A stretch of DNA of 64,000 bases from an uncultured Bacillaceae bacterium (GTDB lineage: Bacteria > Bacillota > Bacilli > Bacillales > Cytobacillaceae): positions 52,302 to 116,301 of the forward strand of contig CALKIU010000070.1 of assembly GCA_937995745.1 (NCBI GenBank), read 5' to 3'. The translations under genes and the position numbers were made by a program. Below the pieces are notes generated by a model that saw only the letters and a list, made by a program, of their open reading frames with translations, was not told the DNA's origin and ran no database searches. The first letter of the stretch is position 1. Each line of letters opens with the position of its first letter. Positions 8,618 through 17,377 of the stretch are shown here, in pieces.

Positions 8618-9508
8618 TTGGGTATAAAAAGAGACGATTCTTTGATGATTGTTGACGGGATGGCGCTGTTATTCCGCGCCTATTATGCCACCGCCGCAAC
8701 CGGGCAGTTCATGTATAATGAAAAAGGAATTCCCACAAACGGAGTGCAAGGGTTCATCCGCCATCTTTTAACGGCTGCGGCCCGTTTTAATCCGAGCCAT
8801 GTGGCGGTTTGCTGGGACATGGGAAGCAAAACGTTCCGCAATGATTTGTACCGTGACTACAAGGCCAATCGTCCGGAACCGCCCCCGGAGCTGGTTCCCC
8901 AGTTTGATATGGCCAAAAAGGCGGTGGAAGCGTTAAATATCCCGAACATCGGACGGCAAGGCTATGAGGCGGATGATTGCATCGGCACGATCGCCAAAAA
9001 AGTTCATGAACAAATTCCGGTGAACATCTTAACGGGAGACAAGGACCTTTTGCAGCTTCTCGATGAAGACATATCCGTTATTTTTTTGCAAAAAGGGTAT
9101 GGAAATTATTTTGTATATACACGGGAAAATTTTTATGAGGAAAAGGGCATTTGGCCACAGCAAATGATTGATGCAAAGGCGTTGATGGGCGATGTTGGCG
9201 ACAATTATCCCGGAGTGAGAGGCATCGGGGAAAAAACGGCGTTAAAACTTGTTAAACAGTATCAAGATATCGAAGGAATACTGGCCAATTTGGATAAACT
9301 GACGAAAGGGCAGAGGACGAAGATTGAGCAAGACCTGAAAATGCTTCATTTAAGCAGGAAACTTGCCGCCATTCATTGCGAGGTGCCCCTCGAGTTTTCG
9401 TTGGAAAATTCCCGTTTGCAAATAGATGGTGAGAGGGCCGTCAAAAAATTTTCCGAAATGGGCCTCAAAGGAATGGAGCGCTTCTTTGCCAGAATATATA
9501 CGTGCTGA
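8618..9508 (+). CDS. ypcP: 5'-3' exonuclease (FEN/Pol I 5'-nuclease domain), stand-alone
   Basis: Structure-specific 5' nuclease that removes flaps or RNA primers, equivalent to the 5'-nuclease domain of DNA polymerase I. Visible acidic metal-binding motifs: MIVDGMALLFRAYY at the N-terminus, YRDYKANRP, YEADDCIGT, TGDKDLLQL and a helix-hairpin-helix region MGDVGDNYPGVRGIGEKTA. The 296 residues match the YpcP family. The start is TTG at 8618, 7 bases after AGGGAGGT; the ATG at 8645 would remove the first residues of the conserved N-terminal strand. Neighbour of dynA as in B. subtilis. Confidence 0.92.
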   Translation: MGIKRDDSLMIVDGMALLFRAYYATAATGQFMYNEKGIPTNGVQGFIRHLLTAAARFNPSHVAVCWDMGSKTFRNDLYRDYKANRPEPPPELVPQFDMAKKAVEALNIPNIGRQGYEADDCIGTIAKKVHEQIPVNILTGDKDLLQLLDEDISVIFLQKGYGNYFVYTRENFYEEKGIWPQQMIDAKALMGDVGDNYPGVRGIGEKTALKLVKQYQDIEGILANLDKLTKGQRTKIEQDLKMLHLSRKLAAIHCEVPLEFSLENSRLQIDGERAVKKFSEMGLKGMERFFARIYTC

Positions 9509-9513
9509 GAGCG

Positions 9514-9536
9514 GGCTGTCTTGAGACAGCCTGTTT
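9514..9536 (+). terminator. Weak terminator after ypcP
   Basis: GGCTGTC TTGA GACAGCC stem followed by only a short broken T stretch. Confidence 0.45.
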
Positions 9537-10014
9537 CCGTCTCCTGTCTTTGTGTCGCGGCCGCGGCAAATAGCGGCAAAGAAAGCCGGCCAATTTTCAG
9601 GGATATAATTGGCAAATTTTTTGTCACCATCTGTCATGGCAACGGGCTATATCATTCACGGTGGTATATTTCCGGTCTTTGTCTTCAAACTAAAGAGAGA
9701 CATAGTACCGGATACCCGCAGTTTCCGTTTCTTGACGGCTTCTCCCGCAACCCATGTTCTTCATGTTAAGAGTGTTACGGCAATGGCCCCGTCCCCCTCA
9801 CGCTGTCCCTGTTCACCAATTATCGTCCACCGCACATGGGGGAGCTGCCGAACGAAAATTCGTGTCACATTGACGGAATTTTTCGATCAATAAAATGCCG
9901 GCGGGCATGGAGGGGGAACTAAAGGATAAGCCAGGCGGCGCCGGCCGTCAATTGGCAGGCGCAGAAAAATGATTTGCAGGGACTTTGTACGGAGAGGACG
10001 GCAGCGGCGCCACC
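9537..10014. other. Stretch without a recognisable gene
   Basis: About 480 bases between ypcP and the EamA transporter. Open frames on both strands up to about 95 codons have no ribosome site, biased composition and no recognisable motif. I see no RNA element and no mobile-element end. It may be decayed coding sequence. Confidence 0.5.
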
Positions 10015-10932
10015 TTATGAAACCTTTTTTGATTTGTATACTTTTGGCTGCCTGACGGGAAGTTCGGCAAGAATCATGCCGGCCAAAATGAGGACGCATC
10101 CGATAACGGCGCTCGCCGACAAGCGGTCTCCCGCCCAGAGAAATCCGGTCAAAGCGGCAAAGACGGGTTCGGTGGCAAAAATAAGGGCCACCCTGGTCGG
10201 TGATGTATATTTTTGAAAATTCGTTTGGGCAAAAAAAGCAAAAGCGGTCGCAAACAAAGACGTAATCACCAATGCAAAGATTACATCCGGTTGAAAAAGG
10301 ACAGTACTATCGAGGGCAAGTTTCCAGTCTTCAAGGAAAAAAGCATATATGACAGAAAGGCCGGAAACGGTGCTGATTTGCACGACTGTCAACAGCAAAG
10401 TCGGGAATTGTTTACTGTATTTGCCCGTCAGAACAATTTGCATGGCAAAGCCGATGGAGCAAAGAAAGACCAACGCATCCCCTTTGTTAAAAGCGGATAT
10501 ATCGGTCATGGTCAATAAATAAAGCCCGATGACGGCTACAACAATTCCGGCAACGGCATTTTTGCCGGGGCGCTGTTTTAACAGGACGAACGCAAAAAGG
10601 GGCACCAAAACGACATTGAGCCCGGTAATAAATCCGGCTTTAGCCGAGCTTGTGTATAACAAGCCGATCGTTTGCGTCGCATAGCCGAAGAAAAGCCACA
10701 AGCCGAGAAAAAAACCTGCGAGGAGAAGCCTTTTGTTTAAATAAGCGATCTGTTGCCGTTGAAATAAGACGAGCCATCCGCCTAACAAAACGGCCGCAAG
10801 GAAAAAGCGGATGCTGTTAAATGTGATCGGCGGCAGGAAACTGATGGCATTTTGCACGACAACGAAAGTGGCCCCCCAAACGAAGGCGACAAACAATAAA
10901 GTCAGATCAGCGAACCATTGTTTTTTCAGCAA
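10015..10932 (-). CDS. EamA/DMT-superfamily membrane transporter
   Basis: Ten-helix drug/metabolite transporter with two EamA repeats; exports or imports small metabolites, substrate not predictable. The first repeat begins FVWGATFVVVQ, the family signature, and the second repeat runs from VFLCSIGFAMQ to the C-terminus with EPVFAALTGFLWAGD, also typical. The start is taken as TTG at 10932, seven bases after AGGAAG, giving 305 residues, the usual family length. An upstream start at 11016 would add a polar 28-residue extension not seen in the family. The protein ends in a basic tail (RQPKVYKSKKVS), in line with an inside C-terminus. Confidence 0.88.
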   Translation of the reverse strand: MLKKQWFADLTLLFVAFVWGATFVVVQNAISFLPPITFNSIRFFLAAVLLGGWLVLFQRQQIAYLNKRLLLAGFFLGLWLFFGYATQTIGLLYTSSAKAGFITGLNVVLVPLFAFVLLKQRPGKNAVAGIVVAVIGLYLLTMTDISAFNKGDALVFLCSIGFAMQIVLTGKYSKQFPTLLLTVVQISTVSGLSVIYAFFLEDWKLALDSTVLFQPDVIFALVITSLFATAFAFFAQTNFQKYTSPTRVALIFATEPVFAALTGFLWAGDRLSASAVIGCVLILAGMILAELPVRQPKVYKSKKVS

Positions 10933-11108
10933 GTTGCATCTTCCTATCGTCTTGATGTCATACATAAAAGAATAATTGGCAGCGGTGACATGATGGTTTT
11001 GTTCATCATTTGTCATCTGTTAGTTTATCATAAATTATAGACTGGAAGAAAAAAGTCTCTTTTATTAGGGAATGAATACAGAATATTGTCAGCGGGAGAA
11101 GGGATTGC

Positions 11109-11765
11109 ATGAAATTTAAACTGGAATGGGTTTATAAAAGCAAAGAGAACAAAACGGCCCTTTTTACATCGGAATGGCTTGATGCGGAAACAGCTATACT
11201 CATTGGCGAAGAGTTAAGCCGATCCGGAAAAGCCATTGAACTTCGTTTTCATGATGAAATGCTGGCTTCCTGGTCACTGAAAGAAATGAAAAAATTGACC
11301 ATGGAAATGGAAACAAAACCGCATGAAGTAACCGTCTATTTTGACGGCGGATTCAATAAAGAGACAAATGAAGCAGGTCTGGGCGCCGTCATTTATTATA
11401 AACAGGGAAAGAAAAAATACCGCCTGCGCGCCAATGAACTCATTTCCGGTCTGGATACAAATAATGAAGCTGAATACGCCGCCCTTTATTATGCTCTCAC
11501 TTTGATTGAGGAACTGGGTGTCCGTCATCTTCCGTGTGAGATTAAAGGGGACTCGCAAGGGGTCTTAAAACAGCTGCAAGGAGAATGGCCTTGCTATGAG
11601 GAGCATTTGAACCGGTGGCTCGACCGAATCGAGGATAAAATGAACCGGCTGGGCATCAAACCGGAGTATGTCATTTTGCCCCGAAATGAAAATAAAGAGG
11701 CGGATAAACTGGCCGGGCAAGCCTTGAGAGGAAAAAAGATCAGGAGCAAGGTGCAAATTATTTAG
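11109..11765 (+). CDS. ypeP: RNase HI-like protein with N-terminal extension (YpeP type)
   Basis: The C-terminal two thirds is an RNase H fold: VYFDGGF (first Asp), NNEAEY (Glu), IKGDSQGV (Asp) and NENKEADKLA (last acidic residue), the four metal-binding positions of RNase HI. The N-terminal 70 residues (KLEWVYKSKENKTALF) form a separate small domain found in the Bacillus YpeP family. It may cleave RNA in RNA-DNA hybrids, but activity of this subgroup is an inference. A GGGAGAAGGG site precedes the ATG. It is followed 35 bases on by ypeQ, probably cotranscribed. Confidence 0.88.
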   Translation: MKFKLEWVYKSKENKTALFTSEWLDAETAILIGEELSRSGKAIELRFHDEMLASWSLKEMKKLTMEMETKPHEVTVYFDGGFNKETNEAGLGAVIYYKQGKKKYRLRANELISGLDTNNEAEYAALYYALTLIEELGVRHLPCEIKGDSQGVLKQLQGEWPCYEEHLNRWLDRIEDKMNRLGIKPEYVILPRNENKEADKLAGQALRGKKIRSKVQII

Positions 11766-11800
11766 ATCCGCAAATTGAGTTTACAACTGGAGGTATGGCG

Positions 11801-11998
11801 ATGAAGCGGAAAGAAATTTTTTGCAGAATGGAGGAATTGATGGATACTTATTGTACGGATTGTTTTTTATATAAATATCACCGCTCGGAAAAAGGCAGGA
11901 ATTTCGCGCACCGTTTTTGCATAACTGAATGCACCGTCGGCGAGCAAATCAAACGGTACGGGAGAAAATTGCTGCATTTAAAGGAAGAAGAGCGGTAA
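11801..11998 (+). CDS. ypeQ: YpeQ-type small zinc-finger protein
   Basis: A 65-residue protein with a Cys/His pattern CTDCF...H...HRFC...C that fits the YpeQ zinc-finger family. Function unknown. The ATG at 11801 is preferred because GGAGG at 11789-11793 is 7 bases away; the ATG at 11795 would be too close to it. Paired with ypeP as in B. subtilis. Confidence 0.82.
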   Translation: MKRKEIFCRMEELMDTYCTDCFLYKYHRSEKGRNFAHRFCITECTVGEQIKRYGRKLLHLKEEER

Positions 11999-12046
11999 TT
12001 TGAAGAATGGTTCAGTTGCGGGCAGCAGACTGTCAATGATGGGATC

Positions 12047-12077
12047 AAAAAAGGCTGGTAAGAATATTACCAGCCTT
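12047..12077 (-). terminator. Terminator of cspD (minus strand)
   Basis: Eleven-base perfect stem AAGGCTGGTAA / TTACCAGCCTT with a 5-base loop; the T run (complement of 12047-12052) is on the minus strand. Confidence 0.85.
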
Positions 12078-12091
12078 AAATGTTTCCTCTA

Positions 12092-12292
12092 TTAGAGTTT
12101 AACAACATTAGCCGCTTGAGGCCCTCTTTCCCCTTGGACAATTTCAAAAGTTACTTCCTGCCCTTCTTCCAGTGTCTTAAAACCTTCCTCCTGGATGGCA
12201 GTGTAATGTACAAACACATCGTCTCCGCCTTCAACTTCAATAAAACCATAGCCTTTTTCATTGTTAAACCATTTTACTTTACCGTTTTGCAT
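12092..12292 (-). CDS. cspD: Cold shock protein
   Basis: A 66-residue single cold-shock domain that binds single-stranded RNA/DNA and keeps mRNA unfolded. RNP1 (KGYGFIEV) and RNP2 (VFVHYTAI) are intact. It begins MQNGKVKWFNNEKG and ends NVVKL, the ends typical of CspD rather than CspB. A TTAGGAGG ribosome site precedes the ATG. The neighbourhood with ypeQ/ypeP also fits cspD. The upstream minus-strand leader contains a stable hairpin at 12321-12336. Confidence 0.95.
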   Translation of the reverse strand: MQNGKVKWFNNEKGYGFIEVEGGDDVFVHYTAIQEEGFKTLEEGQEVTFEIVQGERGPQAANVVKL

Positions 12293-12320
12293 AAAAATAT
12301 TTCCTCCTAAATCTTTCCCG

Positions 12321-12336
12321 ACACGTGAAAACGTGT
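12321..12336 (-). promoter_or_regulatory. Hairpin in the cspD 5' leader
   Basis: ACACGT - GAAA - ACGTGT on the plus strand (loop TTTC on the transcribed strand), about 10 bases before the ribosome site. csp leaders are often structured and cold-responsive, so a role in translation control is possible but not shown. Confidence 0.35.
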
Positions 12337-12592
12337 TCATTTCTTTTTTTATCATTAAAAGAAATATATTACTGCCAAATGGGATCGGCGGAAATATATT
12401 CTTTAATGATGATTCTAATATACAAAAAGGGGCGGCCGTAGTCAACAAAAATTTCCTCTTTTGAAAACGTTTTTGGAGGTGTGGACAGGAATGTTTGCCG
12501 GGATAGAAAAACGCTTGCCGGCCCATATTAAAATGTATGGTTTTCCGATATGTCATAAACTAAATTTACCAAAAGATTCAGGTGGGGTCCTA

Positions 12593-14137
12593 ATGCGGAT
12601 TAGCAGGAAGAATAAAAAACGGAAGCCGGCACCGGCCGACACAAAAAAGGATGTTAATGCTAAGGAAAACATAAACGGCCAATTACAAGAAAGTTTGAAC
12701 ATCATTCAAAAAATTTTCAATAAAACTCCCGATTTGACCATCAGGCCTCTTCTCATCAAACAAACGAAAGAACAGGCGTTTTTGGTTTACTTGAAAAGCA
12801 TCATTGACAGCAAAACGATTTTCAAACATATTTTAAAGCCTCTCCTTTTTGAAGAGGGCGCCGAAAAAGATGGCGCCAAATGGGAAGTATCGCTCGGTCC
12901 GTTCAGAAAAACCATGGACTGGAACCAGATTGAGGATGCCGTTTTAAACGGTGAATGTGTCCTATTTGTGGAAAACAGCAAAGAAGCGTTCATTTTTAAC
13001 ACTCCGGAATTTCCCAAGCGGGCGGTCGAGGAGTCGAAAATCGAAACGTCCATCACGGGAGCCCATATCGGTTTTACGGAAAACGTCGATGACAATATTG
13101 CGTTGATCCGCAAACATATTAGAAACCGGGAGTTAAAAATTCACGAAATGACGGTAGGGGAGAGGGGAAAATCAAAAGTGTCCATTTTATATTTGGAAGA
13201 TGTGGCCAACCCGGATGTACTGGAGATTCTAAAGAAGCGGATCGGGAATTTAAAGATTGACGCCGTCATAAATGCCGGAATTCTTGCAGAGTATATAGAA
13301 GATTATCCTTATGCGGTTTTTCCCCAGATGCTCTTGACGGAACGGCCTGATTTTGCCGCGGAAGAAATTTTGCAGGGCAGATATGCGGTCGTTGTCGACC
13401 GTTCCCCGACGGTCATCATTTGTCCCGCCACTTTCGATTCATTTTTTAAAACGATCGATGATTACAGTTCCCGGTGGATTGTAGCTTCCTTTATCCGGTT
13501 GTTAAGGTTCGTCGGGTTTATCATAGCCGTTTTCCTGCCCGCTTTTTATATTGCCGTTATCTCATTTCATTTTGAAATTCTTCCTCTTGAGCTGTTGTTT
13601 TCCATCGCCGAATCGCGGGAAAGGATACCGTTTCCGCCATATATTGAGGCTTTTTTGATGGAACTCACTCTGGAAATGCTCAGGGAAGCGGGAATACGCC
13701 TGCCGGAAAAAATCGGCCAAACGGTCGGCATCGTCGGCGGCATTATCATCGGCCAGGCGGCGGTGGAAGCGGGGATTGTGAGCAACATTATGGTGATCGT
13801 TGTCGCTTTGACAGCAGTTGCTTCCTTTATTATTCCAAACTATGAAATGAGTTCGGCGATCCGTTTAGTCCGCTTTCCGATGATGATTTTGGCCGCGCTG
13901 TTCGGATTTGTCGGCATAACGGCCGGAGCCATGATGCTACTGGCGCATTTCCTTGTTCTGGAGTCGGCGGGAACCCCGTACAGCAGTCCTTTTGCGCCAT
14001 TAAAACTTTCCGATTGGAAAGATTCGTTAATCATTTTTCCGCAAAAATACCAAACGAAGCGTCCTTTGAGCACAAAATCAAAGCAAATAAAAAGGGCGGA
14101 ATTCAATCGTCGAGATGGTGGTCAAAATGGCCGGTAA
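12593..14137 (+). CDS. Spore germinant receptor subunit A (GerAA/GerKA family)
   Basis: The A subunit of a GerA-type nutrient receptor in the spore inner membrane. The 514 residues comprise a hydrophilic N-terminal region (about 1-300) and a C-terminal part with several membrane helices from about residue 305 (RLLRFVGFIIAVFLPAFYIA). The family segment PFPPYIEAFLMELTLEMLREAGIRLP and the Gly-rich GQTVGIVGGIIIGQAAVEAG region are both present. The ATG at 12593 follows AGGTGGGG; the frame extends back to 12461 without a ribosome site. First gene of an A-B-C operon; spore-specific sigma-G control is expected from the family, but I could not fix the promoter. Confidence 0.92.
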   Translation: MRISRKNKKRKPAPADTKKDVNAKENINGQLQESLNIIQKIFNKTPDLTIRPLLIKQTKEQAFLVYLKSIIDSKTIFKHILKPLLFEEGAEKDGAKWEVSLGPFRKTMDWNQIEDAVLNGECVLFVENSKEAFIFNTPEFPKRAVEESKIETSITGAHIGFTENVDDNIALIRKHIRNRELKIHEMTVGERGKSKVSILYLEDVANPDVLEILKKRIGNLKIDAVINAGILAEYIEDYPYAVFPQMLLTERPDFAAEEILQGRYAVVVDRSPTVIICPATFDSFFKTIDDYSSRWIVASFIRLLRFVGFIIAVFLPAFYIAVISFHFEILPLELLFSIAESRERIPFPPYIEAFLMELTLEMLREAGIRLPEKIGQTVGIVGGIIIGQAAVEAGIVSNIMVIVVALTAVASFIIPNYEMSSAIRLVRFPMMILAALFGFVGITAGAMMLLAHFLVLESAGTPYSSPFAPLKLSDWKDSLIIFPQKYQTKRPLSTKSKQIKRAEFNRRDGGQNGR

Positions 14138-15230
14138 TGCGAAAGAGACCATTTCTTTGTTGCAATTTATATTGTTGATTCACAGCGCGCAATTTGGTCT
14201 GGGGGTATTGACGCTTCCCCGGCAGCTGGCGGAAAAATCCGGCACAGACGGCTGGATAGCCATTATCCTTTATTGGTTTTTGGCAACGGCCGTCAGTTTC
14301 ATCATGATTCAAATCATGAAGAACTACCCGCAAGGCACCATTATTGACCTTATCTCACATTATTTTGGCCAATGGCTCGGAAAAGCGGCCGCTGCCGTTT
14401 TTGCTTTCTATTTTGCAGTATTTGCCGGTTCTGCTTTTATCAGAGAAGTTCTTTTTGTTAAATTGTGGGTTTTGCGCGGTTCAGCCGTACCGGTCATTCT
14501 ATTGTTGCTTGCCGTCCCGAGTTATTTGGTTGTCCGCAAAAATATTTCTATTTTGGGCAGGTATGTCCAAATTGTTTTCTTTATGACTATGTGGACAATG
14601 TTTGTATATTTTCTCACTTTTAAGGAAGCCCAATTTCTCCATTTGCTTCCCGTATTAAAAGAAGGATGGAAACCGATCTTTGAGGCTGTAAAGACGTTAA
14701 TTCTCCCTTTCGCAGGTTTTGAAATCATCCTATTTTTATATCCCTATTTGAAAAATAAGGATAAAGCCGCTGTCGGTGCGGTAATTGCAAACACTTTGAC
14801 GACGGTCATGTATTTGGCTGTTTCGATTGGCGCCTTTGCCTTTTTTAGTCCTGATGAGATTACGATCTATCATGAACCGGAAATGATGATGTTGAAAGTG
14901 CTGGAATTTACATTTGTAGAGAGACTGGAAATCGCCTTGTTTTCTTTTTATCTGTTCACTATGTCATCCACCGTTTTGCCGGTTATATTCTTTACCGCCT
15001 TTTGTTTCAGCAAGTTTGCCGGGCAAAAGAAACATGATAAATTCGTCATTTTGTTTTTAGTGTTCGTATTGCTGTTCGTTTTTGTCTATCCGCCGACTTA
15101 TGAAAACATTAAATATATGCAGGAGTTTTTTGTAAAATGCACCTTAATCGTTTCTTTTGCGTTTCCATTGCTTTTGGGGGGATATATGTGGCTGTACAAT
15201 CGTTGGAAAACAAAGGGGGCGGCGCAATGA
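14127..15230 (+). CDS. Spore germinant receptor subunit B (GerAB/GerKB, APC permease family)
   Basis: Integral membrane subunit with about ten helices, related to amino-acid permeases; it is believed to form the ligand site of the receptor. The start is ATG 14127, five bases after GGTGG; an earlier ATG at 14115 is in frame. It overlaps the A gene by 11 bases, which implies translational coupling. The N-terminal segment QFGLGVLTLPRQLAEKSG is the conserved permease-like helix 1. 367 residues, standard for the family. Its stop codon overlaps the start of the C gene (ATGA). Confidence 0.9.
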   Translation: MAGNAKETISLLQFILLIHSAQFGLGVLTLPRQLAEKSGTDGWIAIILYWFLATAVSFIMIQIMKNYPQGTIIDLISHYFGQWLGKAAAAVFAFYFAVFAGSAFIREVLFVKLWVLRGSAVPVILLLLAVPSYLVVRKNISILGRYVQIVFFMTMWTMFVYFLTFKEAQFLHLLPVLKEGWKPIFEAVKTLILPFAGFEIILFLYPYLKNKDKAAVGAVIANTLTTVMYLAVSIGAFAFFSPDEITIYHEPEMMMLKVLEFTFVERLEIALFSFYLFTMSSTVLPVIFFTAFCFSKFAGQKKHDKFVILFLVFVLLFVFVYPPTYENIKYMQEFFVKCTLIVSFAFPLLLGGYMWLYNRWKTKGAAQ

Positions 15231-16343
15231 AACGTTTGTTCACGGCAACGGTCCTCATCCTTTCAACGGTCATCTTATCTTCGTGCGGATACGGCATGCC
15301 GATAGAAAATTTAAATTTTCCTTTAGTGCTCGGGTTTGATCTTGATGAGGACAATCATTTGCTTTTTTATACGTCAAGTCCCGTTTTTAATAAATATGCC
15401 GATGAAAAGGCGGATATTATCAAAGTAAAAGCCAAAGCGATCCGCGAATCGCGGAAATATTTTGATGCCTTGGAAACGGGCGATGTTACATCGGCAAAAA
15501 TACAAATATTTTTAATCGGCAAAAAGATTCTGGAACATGAAAACTGGTTTTCTATTTTGGATACGGTCTACCGGAATCCGAATTTTTCCGGAACGACGAA
15601 AATGGTCATGGTTGACGGATCGGTGGAGGACGTTATTTTCCACAAGTCGAAAACGAAACCGCAATTATCCCTGTTCTTAAATGATCTCATCGATAATAAT
15701 GTTAAGAGAACAAGGAATGTCAAGTCGATGGCCCATATCTTTCACCGGGAAATGTATGACAAAGGGATCACTCCTGTAATCCCTCGACTCGTCAAGGACA
15801 AAGAGATAAAATTGATGGGCCTGGCTTTGCTTAACAATAAAGGGAAATATGTCGACAAACTCAGCATTGAAGAGACTTCCCTCCTTCTTCTGTTAAGAAA
15901 TCAAAAAGATAAAGAATTGACATTATCCACTATGCTGCATCAAGTTGCCGATGAAGGGGGGATTTTCAATAAAAACGAGGTGAGTTATGTTGTCGAAAGG
16001 TACAAAGGAAAAATAAAAACAAAATATGAGAAGGGGAAATTCCGTTTCGACTATGACATGAAAATGTATGTCAGCATCGACGAACGGTTGTTTCCTCCGG
16101 GGCAAATCACCCAAAAACAGTTGGAACAAAGCATTAAGGAGGATTTAACTTCCAGGTTTGAAGAGTTAATAAAAAAAATTCCAAAAGCACAAAGTTGATC
16201 CGATCGGACTCGGTGTATACGCGCGCGCCTATCATTATAAACCGTTTAAAAAGGTTGCCGACCATTGGCCGGAAGCTTTTGCCGATGCAGATGTCCACAT
16301 TTCGCTGGATGTGGAAATATCGTCAATGGGCGCCATTAAATGA
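15227..16343 (+). pseudogene. Germinant receptor lipoprotein GerC family, frameshifted near the 3' end
   Basis: Ger(x)C-type lipoprotein. Signal peptide with lipobox LSSC (Cys about residue 20), followed by the GerC body. The frame stops at 16196-16198 after residues LIKKIPKAQS. One base over, the next 50 codons continue as the expected C-terminus (VDPIGLGVYARAYHYK...ISLDVEISS) up to TGA at 16341-16343. The frames join if one A is removed from the run of eight A at 16171-16178. This is either a real mutation that shortens the protein by about 50 residues, a homopolymer sequencing error, or a site of slippage. The ATG at 15227 overlaps the permease stop. Confidence 0.85.
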
Positions 16344-16434
16344 GATTGGTCGGACTGCTGAGGCCGTTGGCTGGTCGGAAACCGTCCACTGCTTTATCTT
16401 TGGACGGCGGGGATGGACAGCGCTTTGCCTGTAT

Positions 16435-16463
16435 TTGCTTGATTCAACTTTTTTTTCTATAAT
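16435..16463 (+). promoter_or_regulatory. mntR promoter
   Basis: TTGCTT (16435-16440), 17 bases, TATAAT (16458-16463), 39 bases before the mntR start. Confidence 0.55.
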
Positions 16464-16501
16464 AAACATATCTTATTGTTTGTTTTTTTGGAGGGTACAT
16501 T

Positions 16502-16927
16502 ATGCCTACGCCAAGCATGGAAGATTACATAGAAACCATTTATAAATTAATAGACACAAAGGGATATGCCCGGGTCGCGGATATTGCCGAGATACTGTCC
16601 GTCCATCCTTCTTCGGTGACCAAAATGGTTCAAAAGCTGGATAAGGACGGTTACTTGATATATGAAAAATACCGGGGTATGGTATTGACCCCGAAAGGAA
16701 AAAAAATCGGCAAACTGCTGGTTTACCGCCATGATCTGCTTGAATCATTTCTGAGAATGATCGGTGTGTCGGAAGAACATATTTATCAGGACGTCGAAGG
16801 AATTGAGCACCATTTGAGTTGGGATGCCATTGACCGGATTAGCGACTTGATTCAATATTTTTCCGAAGATGAAAGCCGGCTGGAAGCTTTGCGGGCGATC
16901 AATGAGCAAAACAGAGAAGAGGAATAA
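16502..16927 (+). CDS. mntR: Manganese-responsive repressor MntR (DtxR family)
   Basis: Mn(II)-activated dimeric repressor of manganese uptake genes. 141 residues. All six metal ligands known from B. subtilis MntR are at the same numbers: Asp8, Glu11, His77, Glu99, Glu102 and His103. The winged helix-turn-helix occupies residues 1-70 (VADIAEILSVHPSSVTKMVQKL), followed by the dimerisation domain. TTGGAGGG ribosome site before ATG. No mnt transporter is present in the window. Confidence 0.97.
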   Translation: MPTPSMEDYIETIYKLIDTKGYARVADIAEILSVHPSSVTKMVQKLDKDGYLIYEKYRGMVLTPKGKKIGKLLVYRHDLLESFLRMIGVSEEHIYQDVEGIEHHLSWDAIDRISDLIQYFSEDESRLEALRAINEQNREEE

Positions 16928-16980
16928 TCGGGAACTTCCTTTTCGTTCCCGCATCGATGTTCCGGCTTCTCTGTTTTTTT
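16911..16980 (+). terminator. Long-stem terminator of mntR
   Basis: ACAGAGAAG at the end of the coding region (16911-16919) pairs with CTTCTCTGT (16966-16974), followed by a T run. An inner CGGGAAC/GTTCCCG hairpin is nested in it. Confidence 0.6.
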
Positions 16981-17025
16981 ATGTCCCTTCGCAAAACGCG
17001 CGGTAAAAAAAAACAGCATTGCTTG

Positions 17026-17250
17026 TTAATAAATGAGGGGATAGTCGTAAAACCCTCCGTCCGTCTCCGTTGAATCCGGTGTCAGTTTTTTTACACCGTT
17101 TTCCTCAATAACTTCCACACCGGCAATGTTTCCCGATTCTGCTTCCTGAAGGGCTTTCCGGTAGGAAATAATTCTGCCGGAAGATGTTTGAAAATTAATG
17201 ATTTCTCCGAAAATGTTTTTCTGCACGGCTACAATCCTTTCCTTTTCCAT
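17026..17250 (-). CDS. DUF3892-like small protein
   Basis: A 74-residue protein with the pattern of the DUF3892 family: an N-terminal ERIVAVQKNIFGEI strand, a central GRIISYRKALQEAESGNIAGVEV and an acidic tail ending YDYPLIY. Function unknown. An AAGGAGG ribosome site lies before the ATG. It is transcribed convergently to mntR and is apparently a single-gene unit. Confidence 0.7.
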   Translation of the reverse strand: MEKERIVAVQKNIFGEIINFQTSSGRIISYRKALQEAESGNIAGVEVIEENGVKKLTPDSTETDGGFYDYPLIY

Positions 17251-17377
17251 TCACGAACCTCCTTAAAAGATAGAAAACTAACTTCTGTTATTATTTCCTT
17301 ATTTTTACTTAAATAAACAAGGATTTCCTGTTTTTCCGGCGAATAAGTATTTGACAAAAACTGAGGAAAGAGTGGGG

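Noticed and set aside
12461..12592. N-terminal extension of the GerA-type subunit
   Set aside because: The upstream frame lacks a ribosome site and family resemblance; AGGTGGGG before ATG 12593 gives the normal length.
16195..16545. 116-codon plus-strand frame after the GerC stop
   Set aside because: It is the wrong frame; the +1 frame encodes the GerC C-terminus, and this ORF also runs over the mntR promoter.
17351..17356. TTGACA before the methyltransferase as a promoter
   Set aside because: No -10 box at the right distance; the string lies only 27 bases before the chosen start codon.
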